Source: Lysobacterales bacterium (GTDB taxonomy: Bacteria > Pseudomonadota > Gammaproteobacteria > Xanthomonadales > SZUA-5). Taken from it: a DNA stretch of 64,000 nucleotides. Below the pieces are notes generated by a model. It worked only from the letters and a program-made list of their open reading frames with translations. It had not been told where the DNA came from and ran no database searches. The stretch is taken from NCBI GenBank assembly GCA_022841325.1, contig JALHRS010000003.1, positions 1 through 64,000 on the forward strand. Direction: 5' to 3'. Each line of letters begins with the position of its first letter. The first letter of the stretch is position 1. Shown here piece by piece: positions 19,302 through 29,846 of this stretch. Made by a program: the position numbers and the translations under genes.

Positions 19302-20233
19302 CGCAGCACCTCGGGGAGACTGGTTTCGAGAATGCGCCAGCACAGGCTCTCGAAGTCGATGCCGGCCTGGGCGGCGGCCTTGGGTACCAGGCTGTGGCTG
19401 GTCATGCCGGGGCTGGTGTTGACTTCCAGCAGCTGGAAGCCGCGGTCGGCGTCCAGCATCACATCGATACGGCCCCAGCCACTGGCGCCCACCGCAGCAA
19501 AAGCCTGCTCGCAGAGTCGCGCCAGCTGATCTTCGGCCGCTTGCTCCAGACCGGGACACAGGTACTGGGTGTCTTCGGCCACGTATTTGGCGTGGTAGTC
19601 GTAGAACTCGGCAGCAGGGACGATGCGGATGCTCGGCAGCGCCTGGCCGTCGAGCACCGCGACCGTGAGTTCCGGCCCCTGGATCATGCGTTCCACCAGC
19701 AACTCGCCGTCGTAACGTCGCGCCAGCTCGACCGCGGCGGCCACATCACTCTCTGCAAAGATCCGGGTGACGCCGACGCTGGAGCCCTCGCGCGAGGGCT
19801 TGACGATGGCCGGCAGACCCACTGCGGAAATCGCGCTGGCGACGTCGGCGCCCACCGGCAACACCGCGAAGGCTGGCGTGGGTATGTCGAGCGCCTGCCA
19901 CACGCGCTTGGTGCGGACCTTGTCCATGGTCAGGGCCGAGCCGAGCACGCCGGAGCCGGTGTAGGGCACACCCAGCGCCTCCAGCGCGCCCTGCAGCACA
20001 CCGTCTTCGCCGCCGCGCCCGTGCAGGATGTTGAACACGCGATCGCACAATCCCGCGCGGATATCCCGCAGCAGAGCCGGAATGCCGTCGACCGCGTGCG
20101 CCTTCACACCACGCGCCAGCAAGGCGGCGAGCACATTGGCGCCGCTGTTGAGCGAGACTTCACGCTCGGAGCTGTCGCCGCCCATGACCACGGCGACGCG
20201 CCCGAAAGCGGCGGGATCGCTGACCCGCATCAT
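19298..20233 (-). CDS. ddlB: D-alanine-D-alanine ligase
   Basis: 311-aa ATP-grasp ligase that makes D-Ala-D-Ala for peptidoglycan precursors. The N-terminal [14 protein letters not shown], the ATP-grasp loop [12 protein letters not shown] and the C-terminal [20 protein letters not shown] are all present. It overlaps murC upstream and ftsQ downstream by 4 nt each, so it is probably translationally coupled. Confidence 0.97.
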   Translation of the reverse strand: MMRVSDPAAFGRVAVVMGGDSSEREVSLNSGANVLAALLARGVKAHAVDGIPALLRDIRAGLCDRVFNILHGRGGEDGVLQGALEALGVPYTGSGVLGSALTMDKVRTKRVWQALDIPTPAFAVLPVGADVASAISAVGLPAIVKPSREGSSVGVTRIFAESDVAAAVELARRYDGELLVERMIQGPELTVAVLDGQALPSIRIVPAAEFYDYHAKYVAEDTQYLCPGLEQAAEDQLARLCEQAFAAVGASGWGRIDVMLDADRGFQLLEVNTSPGMTSHSLVPKAAAQAGIDFESLCWRILETSLPEVLR

Positions 20234-21672
20234 GGCTCAGCTCCGCTGCGCAGATGTCCGCGCGTCTCCAGTTCCTGGGCCACGGCACCGATGTCACCGG
20301 CCCCCTGCAGCAACAGCAGATCGCCGTCTTGCATCAAATCCGGCAGCACCGAAGCCAGCTCGTGGGGATGCGACACGAACACCGGGTCGACGCGACCGCG
20401 GGCCCGTACCGCACGCGCCAGCGCGCGGCCGTCGGCACCGGCGATCGGCGCCTCGCCCGCGGAATAGACCTCGCTCAGCACCACCACGTCTGCCAGGCTC
20501 AGGACCTCGGCAAAATCGTCGATCAGATCGCGGGTGCGGGTGTAGCGGTGCGGCTGGAAGGCCAGCACCAGGCGCTTGTCCGGCCAGCCGCCGCGGGCGG
20601 CTTCGATGACCGCGCGCAACTCGCGCGGGTGGTGACCGTAGTCGTCGACGAACATCACGCTGCCCTGATCCAGCGGCAGATCGTCGTGGATGTGGAAACG
20701 CCGGCCGACGCCGCCGAAGCGCGCCAGGCCGTCAATGATGGTGGCCGGGGCAATGCCGATCTCCAGCGCAATCGCCGCTGCGGCACAGGCATTCTGGACA
20801 TTGTGGCGTCCCGGCAGATGCAGCAGCGCCGCCAAGGGCTTTTCGTCGGGCAGGTGCAGCATGAAGTGCATCTCGCTGCCGTTCTGGCGCACGTCGGTGG
20901 CGCGCACATCGGCGCCCTCGGCGAAGCCGTAGGTGCGCACTGCCCGCGGGCTGCGCAGGCTGAGCTCGTGGGTCTCGACATCATCGGCACAGAGCACCGC
21001 CAGACCGTAGAAGGGCATGCGGTGCAGGAAGTTGTCGAAGGCCTGCTTCAGGCGCTCGAAGCTGTGGTCGAAGTTCTCCAGATGATCGGCATCGATATTG
21101 GTGACCACCGCCATCACCGGCTGCAGCATCAGGAAGGAGCCATCGCTCTCGTCGGCCTCGGCCACCAGGTATTCGCCTGCTCCAAGGCGGGCATGGGTGC
21201 CGGCGCTGTTCAGGCGCCCGCCGATGACGAAGGTCGGGTCCAGCCCGCCCTCGGCCAGCACGCTGGCAATCAGGCTGGTGGTGGTGGTCTTGCCGTGGGT
21301 GCCGGCCACCGCAATGCCGCGGCGGAAACGCATCAGCTCGCCGAGCATCTCGGCCCGCGGCACCACCGGCAGACGCCGTTGGCGGGCGGCGATCAGTTCC
21401 GGGTTGGTCGCGGCAATGGCGCTCGAGACCACCACCACGTCGACTTCGGCGACATGCTCGGCGTCATGACCGCGCTGCACCCGGATGCCAAGTTCGGCGA
21501 GGCGACGGGTCACGGCGGTGCTGGATTGATCGGAGCCGCTGACGGCGTAGCCCAGATTGTGCATGACCTCGGCGATGCCGCTCATGCCGGAGCCACCGAT
21601 GCCGATGAAGTGCACGCGCTTGAAGGCGCGCATCAGATCCTGTCCGGGACGGAAACGTGCGGCAATACTCAT
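20230..21672 (-). CDS. murC: UDP-N-acetylmuramate-L-alanine ligase
   Basis: 480-aa cytoplasmic Mur ligase adding L-Ala to UDP-MurNAc. The N-terminal Rossmann motif [16 protein letters not shown] loop [10 protein letters not shown] and central-domain [12 protein letters not shown] are visible. The ATG at 21672 overlaps the murG stop (ATGA) and was preferred over an ATG three codons upstream. It lies within the coupled dcw operon. Confidence 0.97.
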   Translation of the reverse strand: MSIAARFRPGQDLMRAFKRVHFIGIGGSGMSGIAEVMHNLGYAVSGSDQSSTAVTRRLAELGIRVQRGHDAEHVAEVDVVVVSSAIAATNPELIAARQRRLPVVPRAEMLGELMRFRRGIAVAGTHGKTTTTSLIASVLAEGGLDPTFVIGGRLNSAGTHARLGAGEYLVAEADESDGSFLMLQPVMAVVTNIDADHLENFDHSFERLKQAFDNFLHRMPFYGLAVLCADDVETHELSLRSPRAVRTYGFAEGADVRATDVRQNGSEMHFMLHLPDEKPLAALLHLPGRHNVQNACAAAAIALEIGIAPATIIDGLARFGGVGRRFHIHDDLPLDQGSVMFVDDYGHHPRELRAVIEAARGGWPDKRLVLAFQPHRYTRTRDLIDDFAEVLSLADVVVLSEVYSAGEAPIAGADGRALARAVRARGRVDPVFVSHPHELASVLPDLMQDGDLLLLQGAGDIGAVAQELETRGHLRSGAEP

Positions 21673-22739
21673 CGGGCGCACTCCAGGCAGGCATCGGCAA
21701 CCACTGCTGCGGCATCGGTTCGGGCCAGGCCGCGCGCGGCGCTGGACATCTGCAGCAAACGCGGGCGGTCGGCCGCCAGTTCCCGCAGGCGCGCGGCCAG
21801 TCGGGCGGCGTCGAGTCCGGATTCGGGCCAGAGTTCGGCCGCACCCGGATCGACCAGCCAGCGCGCATTCGCGGTCTGGTGGTCATCGACGGCGTGCGGA
21901 TACGGCACCAGCAGCGAGGCAACGCCGGCAGCAGCGACTTCGGCCAGCGTCAGCGCACCGGAGCGGCACAGCACCAGATCGGCCCAGCTGTAGGCAGCGG
22001 CCATGTCCTCGATGAAGGGCTCCAGGCGCGCCTCGACGGCGGCCGCGCGGTAGCTCTGCAGCGCGGCTTCGTGCAGGCGCGCGCCGCACTGGTGCCAGAC
22101 CTCGGGGCGCTCGGCGACCGGCAGCAAGGCCAGCGCCTGCGGCAGAATCTGGTTCAGCGCGCGCGCACCCTGGCTGCCGCCGAGTACCAACAGCCGCAGC
22201 GGTCCCGCGCGACCAGCCAGACGCTGTTCGGGTGCCTCGATGGCGGCGATCCCGGCGCGCACCGGGTTGCCGACGAAGCGTCCGCGCCCGGCAAGAGCAT
22301 CCGGGAAACCGGTGTAGACGCGCTGCGCCAGCCCGGCCAGTACCTTGTTGGTCAAACCGGGTATCCGGTTCTGCTCGTGCACCAGCAGCGGCACCCTCAG
22401 CCAGGCGGCAGCCAGGCCGCCAGGACCGGCAGCGTAGCCACCCATGCTGAGCACGCTGCGCGGACGTTCCCGGCGCAGACAGCGGCGCGCCTGCAGGAAA
22501 GCTGCCAGCAGATCCAGCGGCAGACGCAACTTGCGACGCCATCCCTTGCCGCGCACGCCCTGGACGCGGATGCCACGGAACTCGATGCCATGAGCCGGGA
22601 CCAGTCGGCTTTCCATGCCGCCCTCGGCGCCCAGCCAGACCACGGGTACATCGCGCTGGCGCAACTCGGCAGCCACCGCCAGCCCCGGGAAGACATGACC
22701 ACCGGTGCCACCCGCCATCACCATCACCGGCGCGCTCAT
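21669..22739 (-). CDS. murG: MurG GlcNAc transferase (lipid I to lipid II)
   Basis: 356-aa GT28 glycosyltransferase on the inner face of the membrane that adds GlcNAc to lipid I. The first G loop is AGGTGGHVFPGLA. The second domain shows LVLGGSQGARALN and the UDP-GlcNAc site CRSGALTLAEVAAAGVASLLVPYP. The open frame continues upstream across ftsW in another reading frame; the ATG at 22739 overlaps the ftsW stop (ATGA). Confidence 0.97.
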   Translation of the reverse strand: MSAPVMVMAGGTGGHVFPGLAVAAELRQRDVPVVWLGAEGGMESRLVPAHGIEFRGIRVQGVRGKGWRRKLRLPLDLLAAFLQARRCLRRERPRSVLSMGGYAAGPGGLAAAWLRVPLLVHEQNRIPGLTNKVLAGLAQRVYTGFPDALAGRGRFVGNPVRAGIAAIEAPEQRLAGRAGPLRLLVLGGSQGARALNQILPQALALLPVAERPEVWHQCGARLHEAALQSYRAAAVEARLEPFIEDMAAAYSWADLVLCRSGALTLAEVAAAGVASLLVPYPHAVDDHQTANARWLVDPGAAELWPESGLDAARLAARLRELAADRPRLLQMSSAARGLARTDAAAVVADACLECAR

Positions 22740-23926
22740 CGCTTGCCTCCCGGGCCCACACCCTCGAAGGGTCCGACGCTGCGCGGCTCGCGCAGGGAGG
22801 CGCTGATCTTGAGCAGCAGGCCGACGGCGACACAACTCATGATCACGCTGGAACCGCCGGAGCTGATCAGTGGCAGCGTCAGCCCCTTGGTCGGCAGCGC
22901 GCCGATATTCACACCGATGCTGATGGCCGCCTGCATCGAGAACCACAGGGCGATGCCATAAGCCAGATAGGCCTCGAAGGCCCGGCCCTGGCGCAGGCCA
23001 TCGATGCCCAGACGGAAGGCCCGCCCGGTGAAGGTCGCGAACAGGCCGATGATGATCAGCACGCCGACGAAACCCAGTTCCTCGGCAATCACCGCGAGAA
23101 TGAAATCGGTGTGGGCCTCGGGCAGATAGAACAGCTTCTGCACGCTTTCGCCCAGGCCCACGCCAAACCATTCGCCGCGACCCACGGCGATCAGGGCCTG
23201 GGTCAGCTGGAAGCCGCCGTCGAAGGGATCGGCCCACGGGTCCATGAACGAGAACAGCCGACGCAGCCGATAGGGTTCGGCCATGGCGGCGAAGCCCATC
23301 ACCGGCACCGCGATCGCGGCAATACCGAGCAGGTGACGGGCCGAGCCGCCCGCCAGCCAGACCATGCTGCCGGCCAGCGCCATCAACAACAGGGCGCCGC
23401 CGAAATCGGGCTGCACCAGCAGCAGACCGATCAGGGCGCCAGCCACGACCAGTGGCTTGATCACGCCCATCAGACTGTGGTGCAGGGTTTCCTGATGGCG
23501 GACGAAATAGCCGGCCAGATAGATGATCAGGAACAGTTTGACGGCTTCCACCGCCTGGAAGTTCGACACCCCCAGCCAGATCCAGCGGCGCGCGCCCTTG
23601 ACCGAAACCCCGAGACCAGGCACGAAGACCAGCACCAGCAGCACGAAGGCACCGAGGATCATGATTTGCGAATAGCGCTTCAGCCAATCCAGATCGGTGC
23701 GATAGGCGAGTGCGCCCAGCGCCGTGCCCAGCGCCAGGAACAGGGCATGGCGGATGAGAAAGTAGAAGGGCCCAACGTGCAGCTCTTCGCCCACCGCGAT
23801 CGAACTGGAAGCCACCATGACCACACCCAGCGAAGCCAGCGCGATGGCACTGAAGGCGATCCACGGGTCGATGGCCACGGTCGGCGCGGGTGGCAGCTTG
23901 CGGGCCTGGAGGACGGCGGCCATCAA
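22736..23926 (-). CDS. ftsW: Lipid II polymerase FtsW
   Basis: 396-aa SEDS-family membrane protein with about ten transmembrane helices, the septal glycosyltransferase partner of FtsI. Family motifs include [19 protein letters not shown], and GGSSVIMSC near the end. Its start overlaps the mraY stop by 4 nt, so mraY and ftsW are directly adjacent; the murD gene normally between them is absent. Confidence 0.96.
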   Translation of the reverse strand: MMAAVLQARKLPPAPTVAIDPWIAFSAIALASLGVVMVASSSIAVGEELHVGPFYFLIRHALFLALGTALGALAYRTDLDWLKRYSQIMILGAFVLLVLVFVPGLGVSVKGARRWIWLGVSNFQAVEAVKLFLIIYLAGYFVRHQETLHHSLMGVIKPLVVAGALIGLLLVQPDFGGALLLMALAGSMVWLAGGSARHLLGIAAIAVPVMGFAAMAEPYRLRRLFSFMDPWADPFDGGFQLTQALIAVGRGEWFGVGLGESVQKLFYLPEAHTDFILAVIAEELGFVGVLIIIGLFATFTGRAFRLGIDGLRQGRAFEAYLAYGIALWFSMQAAISIGVNIGALPTKGLTLPLISSGGSSVIMSCVAVGLLLKISASLREPRSVGPFEGVGPGGKR

Positions 23927-25005
23927 CGCACCTTCAGGGTCGCCAGACCCACCAGCACCAGCACCACGCTGATGATCCAGAAGCGCACGATCACGCGCGG
24001 TTCGGGCCAGCCCTTGAGTTCGAAATGATGGTGCAGCGGCGCCATCCGGAAGATGCGCTTGCCGGTGAGCTTGAAGGACGCCACCTGCAGGATCACCGAC
24101 AGCGTCTCCAGCACGAAGATGCCGCCCATGATCACCAGCACCAGTTCCTGGCGGACGATGACCGCGATGGTGCCAAGCGCGGCGCCGACGGCCAGCGCGC
24201 CGATATCGCCCATGAACACCTGGGCCGGATAGGTGTTGAACCAGAGGAAACCGAGACCGGCGCCGGCCAGCGCCGCACAGACGATGGCCAGCTCACCGGC
24301 GCCGGGAATGCGCGGCATGCCGAGGTACCTGGCGAATTCGGCATGCCCGGAGGCATAGGCAAAGATGCCGAGGGCGCCAGCCACCAGCACCGTCGGCATG
24401 ATCGCCAGTCCGTCCAGACCGTCGGTCAGATTGACCGCATTGGAGAAACCGACGATCCAGAAATAGGCCACGATCATGAAGGCCGCGCCCATCGGAATGG
24501 CCACCGTCTTGAAAAAGGGCACGTACAGCGCGGTGGCCGCCGGAGTATCCGCGGTGACATAGAGCACGATGGCGGCGATGGTGCCGAACAGCGACTGCAG
24601 CAGGTACTTCCAGCGCGCCGGCAGGCCGCGGCTGTCCTTCAGCACCAGCTTGCGATAGTCGTCGATCCAGCCGATGAAACCGAAGGCGATCAGCACGCCC
24701 AGCACCACCCAGACATAGCGATTGTGCCAGTCGGCCCAGAGCAGGCTGGACGAAGCCACCGCCATCAGGATCAGCAGGCCGCCCATGGTCGGGGTACCGG
24801 CCTTGGACAGATGCGATTGCGGGCCGTCCTTGCGGATAGTCTGGCCGATCTGCTTGGCCGTCAGCGAGCGGATCAGGCGCGGACCCAGCCACAGCGACAG
24901 CGTCAGCGCGGTCAGTGCCGACAGGATGGTGCGCAACGTGATGTAGCTGAACACGTTGAAGGCACCGAAATAGTTCTGCAGCCATTCGGCCAGGGCCAGC
25001 AGCAT
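23923..25005 (-). CDS. mraY: Phospho-MurNAc-pentapeptide transferase
   Basis: 360-aa ten-helix membrane enzyme that transfers phospho-MurNAc-pentapeptide to undecaprenyl phosphate, making lipid I. Motifs visible are [11 protein letters not shown], the aspartates in [23 protein letters not shown] and the His cluster [15 protein letters not shown]. The open frame extends upstream within murF; the ATG at 25005 shares its first base with the last base of the murF stop. Confidence 0.97.
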   Translation of the reverse strand: MLLALAEWLQNYFGAFNVFSYITLRTILSALTALTLSLWLGPRLIRSLTAKQIGQTIRKDGPQSHLSKAGTPTMGGLLILMAVASSSLLWADWHNRYVWVVLGVLIAFGFIGWIDDYRKLVLKDSRGLPARWKYLLQSLFGTIAAIVLYVTADTPAATALYVPFFKTVAIPMGAAFMIVAYFWIVGFSNAVNLTDGLDGLAIMPTVLVAGALGIFAYASGHAEFARYLGMPRIPGAGELAIVCAALAGAGLGFLWFNTYPAQVFMGDIGALAVGAALGTIAVIVRQELVLVIMGGIFVLETLSVILQVASFKLTGKRIFRMAPLHHHFELKGWPEPRVIVRFWIISVVLVLVGLATLKVR

Positions 25006-26351
25006 CAGTGATGCCCTCCGTTGTTTCCGGACAGGCCGGCAACCACGCGCTCCATGCGCGCCGATCGCGAGCCCTTGACCAGGGCGGTAGTGCCTGGGCG
25101 CCAGTCGGCGCGCAGGGTCTCGATCAAGCCTTCGATGCTGCTGTGGTGACTGGCCAGCGGTCCAAAGGCCTGCGCCGCGGCCTGCGCCAGTGGACCGCAG
25201 GTGTACAGGCGCTCGATGCCCTGATCGCGAGCCAGGCTGCCGCATTCGGCGTGCCAGCGCGGCGCTTCCGGCCCGAGCTCGGCCATATCACCCAGAATCA
25301 GCCAGCGCGGCGGCGGTTCCAGCGCCAGGGTGCCGATCGCTGCCGCCAGCGAGCCGGGATTGGCGTTGTAGCTGTCGTCGTAGAGCACCCCACCCTGCAG
25401 CTGCAGCCGGCGCAAACGGCCGGAGACGGCTTCGACCGTCGCCAGGGCTTCGGCAATATCACCCAGACTGGCGCCCACGGCCTGCGCCAGTGCGGCGGCG
25501 GCCAGCGCATTCATGACGTTGTGACGGCCCGGCAGCGGCAATTCGATGGCGCAGCTGCCGGCCGGCGTGCACAGCCGGAAACGCGACACCTGGCCGATCA
25601 CCAGCTCTTCGGCGCGGACGGCGGCCGCCGCATCGATGGCGAATTCGACCTGCTGATGGGCACCGGCCTGGCCGCGGAAATAGTCGGCATAGGCATCGTC
25701 GGCATTGATGATGGCGATGCCCTCGGGGCGCAGACCACGGTAGATGCCGGCCTTGGCCTCGGCCACGCCGGTCAGCGATCCCAACCGCTCCAGATGGGCG
25801 GCGCCGACATTGGTCACCACCGCCGCATGCGGCGGCGCGATGGCCGCCAGCAGATCGATGTCACCGGGCTTGCCGCAGCCCATTTCGACCACGGCGTAGC
25901 GATGTTCAGCGCCGAGGCCCAGCAGCGTCAGCGGCACGCCGATCTCGTTGTTGTAGTTGCCGGGCGTCGCATGGGTGACGCCGGTACGAGCCAGAATGGC
26001 TGCAGTCAGGGTCTTGGTCGTGGTCTTGCCGTTGCTGCCGGTCAGGGCGGCCACGGTCGGGTTGATCCTGGCCAGCCAGGCACTGGCGATGCGCTGCAGC
26101 GCGCTTTCGGCGCTGTCGACGACGATCTGCGGCAGGTCCACGCTCTGCTGGCGCTCCACCAGCGCCGCCGCCGCAACGCCGCCCACAGCGGCGACAAAGT
26201 CATGGCCATCCTGACGCTCACCGCGCAAAGCCACGAACAGACCGCCCTGCGGCAGCTTGCGCGAATCCTGGCTGAGGCCCTCGACCATGACATCGGGTCC
26301 GATCAGGCGGCCACCACACCAGCTGGCGATGACGCTGGCGAGGGCCTTCAT
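25005..26351 (-). CDS. murF: UDP-MurNAc-tripeptide-D-Ala-D-Ala ligase
   Basis: 448-aa Mur ligase that adds the D-Ala-D-Ala dipeptide. The ATP loop is [10 protein letters not shown] (about 105-114), with a central domain containing [13 protein letters not shown] and a C-terminal [14 protein letters not shown] segment. Start and stop are coupled to murE and mraY by short overlaps. Confidence 0.96.
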   Translation of the reverse strand: MKALASVIASWCGGRLIGPDVMVEGLSQDSRKLPQGGLFVALRGERQDGHDFVAAVGGVAAAALVERQQSVDLPQIVVDSAESALQRIASAWLARINPTVAALTGSNGKTTTKTLTAAILARTGVTHATPGNYNNEIGVPLTLLGLGAEHRYAVVEMGCGKPGDIDLLAAIAPPHAAVVTNVGAAHLERLGSLTGVAEAKAGIYRGLRPEGIAIINADDAYADYFRGQAGAHQQVEFAIDAAAAVRAEELVIGQVSRFRLCTPAGSCAIELPLPGRHNVMNALAAAALAQAVGASLGDIAEALATVEAVSGRLRRLQLQGGVLYDDSYNANPGSLAAAIGTLALEPPPRWLILGDMAELGPEAPRWHAECGSLARDQGIERLYTCGPLAQAAAQAFGPLASHHSSIEGLIETLRADWRPGTTALVKGSRSARMERVVAGLSGNNGGHH

Positions 26352-27835
26352 GCCGCCCTCCGCAACAACAGTTCGGCGGCCACGGCGCGGTCATCGAAAG
26401 CCAGCACCTGGCCACCGATTTCCTGATAGCTCTCGTGACCCTTGCCGGCGATCAGCACGATGTCGCCGGCAGCGGCATCGGCGATCGCGGTTTCGATCGC
26501 CAGTCGGCGGTTGCGCTGCTCCAGCACCGCCTGTGGGCGGGCAAAGCCAGCGCGGATGTCGTCGAGGATGCTGTCGCCATCCTCACCGCGCGGATTGTCG
26601 TCGGTGACGTAGACCCGATCGGCACCGGCTTCGGCAGCGGCCGCCATCTGCGGACGCTTGCCGCGATCGCGCTCGCCGCCGCATCCGAAGACGATGCTGA
26701 GCTGCCGCGGTTGATGTTCGCGCAGCGCCGACAGGGCCTTGGCAATGGCATCGGGGGTGTGGGCGTAGTCGACCACAACCAGCGGCTGCTCGCCGCCACC
26801 GAGACGATTCATGCGCCCGGGCACCGGCTGCAGCTGGGCCAGCGCAGCTGCGATATGCGCCGGCTCGGCGCCGGCAGCCAGCAGGGCGCCGCTGGCAGCA
26901 AGCACATTATCGACGTTGAAACGCCCCATCAGGCCGACGCGGACCGGGTAGTGCTGCCCACCCAGACGCAGCTTGAAACGCATGCCCTGATGATCCAGCC
27001 GCAGGTCTTCGGCGCTGATGGTGGCGGATTCGGTGCCGCCCGCGCTGTAGGTGTGGACAGCGACATCCGCCGCCAGTTGCGGCAGCAAGCTGAGTCCCCA
27101 GGGACAGTCCAGATTGATCACCGCGGCGCGCAGCCCAGGCCACTGGAACAGCTTGGCCTTGGCCTCGAAATAGGCCTCCATGCTGCCGTGGTAATCGAGA
27201 TGATCGCGGCTCAGCTGGGTGTAGACCGCCACCTCGAAATGCACCGCGTCCACCCGTCCCTGATCGAGCGCGTGCGAGGACACTTCCATCGCCAGCCAGT
27301 CGCAGCCTTGATCGCGACACTCGGCCAGAAAGCGGTGAGTGCTGCAGACATCGGGTGTGGTCCGCGCCTGCGGACGCAAGCCACCCAGCGGGCCGGCACC
27401 CAGCGTACCCGTGGTGGCCGCTCGATGGCCCAGCACCTGGGCAGCCTGGGCGATGAACTGCACGGTCGAGGTCTTGCCGTTGGTGCCGGTGACACCGAAG
27501 ACCTTCAGCGCCGTGCTGGTGGTGCCATAGACCTTCGCTGCCAGGGCGCCCGCGTGGGCACGCAGCGCAGGTATCGCCACCACCGGCACCCGGTAGTTCG
27601 TCGACATCTGCTCGGGCAGGGGGGCCTCGGCCACGATCGCCACCGCGCCCTGGTCGATGGCGGACCGGGCATGGCGCAGGCCGTGGTCGCTGCCGCCGCG
27701 CAGAGCCAGGAATGCATCACCCGGGCGCAGCTCGCGGGTATCCAGCGCCACGCCGGAGATCGGCACGGGCAGCAGGGACTGCCCTGTGGCCAGTCCCTGA
27801 TCCTTCAGCCAGCGGTCGAGTGTCAGCGCGCTCAT
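26348..27835 (-). CDS. murE: UDP-MurNAc-L-Ala-D-Glu-diaminopimelate ligase
   Basis: 495-aa Mur ligase adding the third amino acid. The ATP loop is GTNGKTSTVQF. The C-terminal domain carries TDDNPRGEDGD, where the DNPR motif is the known signature for meso-diaminopimelate rather than lysine. The cell wall is thus predicted to be the usual Gram-negative DAP type. It overlaps ftsI and murF by 4 nt. Confidence 0.96.
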   Translation of the reverse strand: MSALTLDRWLKDQGLATGQSLLPVPISGVALDTRELRPGDAFLALRGGSDHGLRHARSAIDQGAVAIVAEAPLPEQMSTNYRVPVVAIPALRAHAGALAAKVYGTTSTALKVFGVTGTNGKTSTVQFIAQAAQVLGHRAATTGTLGAGPLGGLRPQARTTPDVCSTHRFLAECRDQGCDWLAMEVSSHALDQGRVDAVHFEVAVYTQLSRDHLDYHGSMEAYFEAKAKLFQWPGLRAAVINLDCPWGLSLLPQLAADVAVHTYSAGGTESATISAEDLRLDHQGMRFKLRLGGQHYPVRVGLMGRFNVDNVLAASGALLAAGAEPAHIAAALAQLQPVPGRMNRLGGGEQPLVVVDYAHTPDAIAKALSALREHQPRQLSIVFGCGGERDRGKRPQMAAAAEAGADRVYVTDDNPRGEDGDSILDDIRAGFARPQAVLEQRNRRLAIETAIADAAAGDIVLIAGKGHESYQEIGGQVLAFDDRAVAAELLLRRAA

Positions 27836-29580
27836 GGCGGTGTCAGCTCCCCGACAGCCTCGGCAGCCGCCTCTTCTTCTTCTGCGCGGGATCGGGCGTC
27901 AGCCAGCAACAGCTCGTTGTCCGGCGGAATGTCCATCAGCCGCAGCGCACCACCGACCACGCGGCCAAAGACCGGAGCGGATACCAGTCCACCGTAGTAG
28001 GCAGCACCGGAGGGATCGTTGATGACCACCACGCAGACCAGTCGCGGTGCCGAAATAGGGGCGACACCGGCAAACAGCGAGATGTAGCGCTTGTCCTGAT
28101 AGCCACCCACACCGGCCTTGCGCGAGGTACCGGATTTGCCGCCGACGCGGTAGTAGGGAATGGCGGCCAGACGCGCGGTACCGGCCGGCGTGGTCACCGT
28201 TTCCAGCATGTCGAGCACGGTATTGGCCAGCGCCGGGTCGATCACCGAAGCTTCCGGATTGGCACCGCCCTTCACAAAGGTCGGCGCCCGCATGCGCCCG
28301 CCGTTGGCCAGCGTGGCATAGGCCGAGGCCAGCTGCAGCGGCGTCACCGACAATCCGTAGCCGTAGGACAGCGCGGCCTTTTCGACTTCGCGCCAGCGTC
28401 GGTAATCGGGCAGCACGCCGGGCGATTCGCCGGGAAAACCGGAGCCGGTGATGGCCCCGAAGCCAAAGCGCCGCAGCACATCGTAGAAGGCCTCGCTGTC
28501 CAGCTCCCTGGCCATCTTGATGGCGCCCACATTGCTGGACTTGGTGATGATCGTGGTGACATCGATGGCGCCGAAATTGCGCACATCGCGCACGGTGTAG
28601 GTGCCGATGTCGATCCGGCCCGGCGAGGTTTCGACGATGGTCTGGGCATTGAACTTGCCGCTTTCCAGCGCCGCCGCCACGGTGAAGGCCTTGATCGTGG
28701 AGCCCGGCTCGAAGACATCGGTGACGGCGCGATTGCGCACCGTGCCGCCGCGCTGGCGATCGCGCTGATTGGGGTTGTAGCTGGGCTGGTTGACCATCGC
28801 CAGCACTTCGCCGGTCGGCACATCGATCACCACCACCGAACCGCTGGACGCGCCATGCTCGGCAATCGCGGCCTTGAGCTCGCGATAGGCCAGATACTGA
28901 ATCCGGCGATCGATGCTCAGCGTCAGATCCTTGCCCGGCTGCGCGGTCTGGATCAGATCCACATCCTCGACCCGGTGACCACGACGATCCTGGAGCACGC
29001 GCTTGGAGCCAGCCTTGCCGGTCAGCCAGTCCTCGAAGGCCAGCTCCAGACCTTCCTGACCGTGATCGTCGATATCGGTGAAACCGATGACGTGCGCCAG
29101 CGCCTCGCCGGCCGGGTAGTAGCGCCGGAATTCGCGCTGCACATGCACGCCGGGAACGCCGAGATCGTTGACCTCGGCGGCCTCATCGGGACTGATGTGA
29201 CGCTTCAGATAGACGAATTCCTTGTCCTGGCGCTGCACCAGGCGCTGCATCAGCGGTTCCTCGCCGATGCCCAGGGCCTGCGCCAGCTCGGGAATCCGTT
29301 GCCGGCCTTCTTCCAGCACTTCTCGCGGCTCGGCCCACAGCGAAGCCACCGGGGTCGACACCGCCAGCGGCTCGCCATTGCGGTCGGTGATCATGCCGCG
29401 GTAGGCCGGAATGGTGACATTGCGCAGATGTCGCGCGTCGCCCTGCCGCTGGTAGAAATCCTTGCCCAGCACCTGCACGGCCAGCGCCTTGCCGATCAGC
29501 CCGGTGGTGGCCAGCACCAGGATCATGGCGATCACCTGCAGACGCAGACGGTAGTTGGGCTGACGCGTCCGTGGCTTCAT
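27832..29580 (-). CDS. ftsI: Septal transpeptidase FtsI (PBP3)
   Basis: 582-aa class B penicillin-binding protein. One N-terminal transmembrane helix (about 14-34) is followed by the pedestal domain and the transpeptidase domain with GSTIKAF (SxxK nucleophile), SSN (SSNVGAIK) and KSGT (GGKSGTSRKAG). It cross-links septal peptidoglycan together with FtsW. The ATG at 29580 overlaps the ftsL stop. The C-terminus is Glu/Ala-rich. Confidence 0.97.
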   Translation of the reverse strand: MKPRTRQPNYRLRLQVIAMILVLATTGLIGKALAVQVLGKDFYQRQGDARHLRNVTIPAYRGMITDRNGEPLAVSTPVASLWAEPREVLEEGRQRIPELAQALGIGEEPLMQRLVQRQDKEFVYLKRHISPDEAAEVNDLGVPGVHVQREFRRYYPAGEALAHVIGFTDIDDHGQEGLELAFEDWLTGKAGSKRVLQDRRGHRVEDVDLIQTAQPGKDLTLSIDRRIQYLAYRELKAAIAEHGASSGSVVVIDVPTGEVLAMVNQPSYNPNQRDRQRGGTVRNRAVTDVFEPGSTIKAFTVAAALESGKFNAQTIVETSPGRIDIGTYTVRDVRNFGAIDVTTIITKSSNVGAIKMARELDSEAFYDVLRRFGFGAITGSGFPGESPGVLPDYRRWREVEKAALSYGYGLSVTPLQLASAYATLANGGRMRAPTFVKGGANPEASVIDPALANTVLDMLETVTTPAGTARLAAIPYYRVGGKSGTSRKAGVGGYQDKRYISLFAGVAPISAPRLVCVVVINDPSGAAYYGGLVSAPVFGRVVGGALRLMDIPPDNELLLADARSRAEEEEAAAEAVGELTPP

Positions 29581-29846
29581 GGTGCGATCACCACGATGTC
29601 CTGCGGCGCCGGAAAGGTCATGCCCAGATCGCGGGTCGCCACCTGCTCGATGCGATTGGCATCGGCCCAGGTCGATTGTTCCAGCTGCAGCTGGCCCCAT
29701 TCGATGTTCAGCTCGTCGCGCTCGGCATTGAGCCGTTCCAGCGCAAAGAACAGCGTGCGGTTCTCGTGACGGGCGTAGACCAGCGCGATGGCGCTGCCGA
29801 TCACGGCTGCCAGTATCAGACCGATAATGACGCGCGAGGCCTTCAT
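29577..29846 (-). CDS. ftsL: Cell division protein FtsL
   Basis: 89-aa bitopic protein with an N-terminal transmembrane helix (about residues 4-24) and a periplasmic leucine-zipper-like helix with spaced Leu (LFFALERLNAERDELNIEWGQL). It bridges FtsB/FtsQ and FtsWI. It overlaps rsmH and ftsI by 4 nt. The identification rests on position and architecture, since FtsL sequences are poorly conserved. Confidence 0.92.
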   Translation of the reverse strand: MKASRVIIGLILAAVIGSAIALVYARHENRTLFFALERLNAERDELNIEWGQLQLEQSTWADANRIEQVATRDLGMTFPAPQDIVVIAP

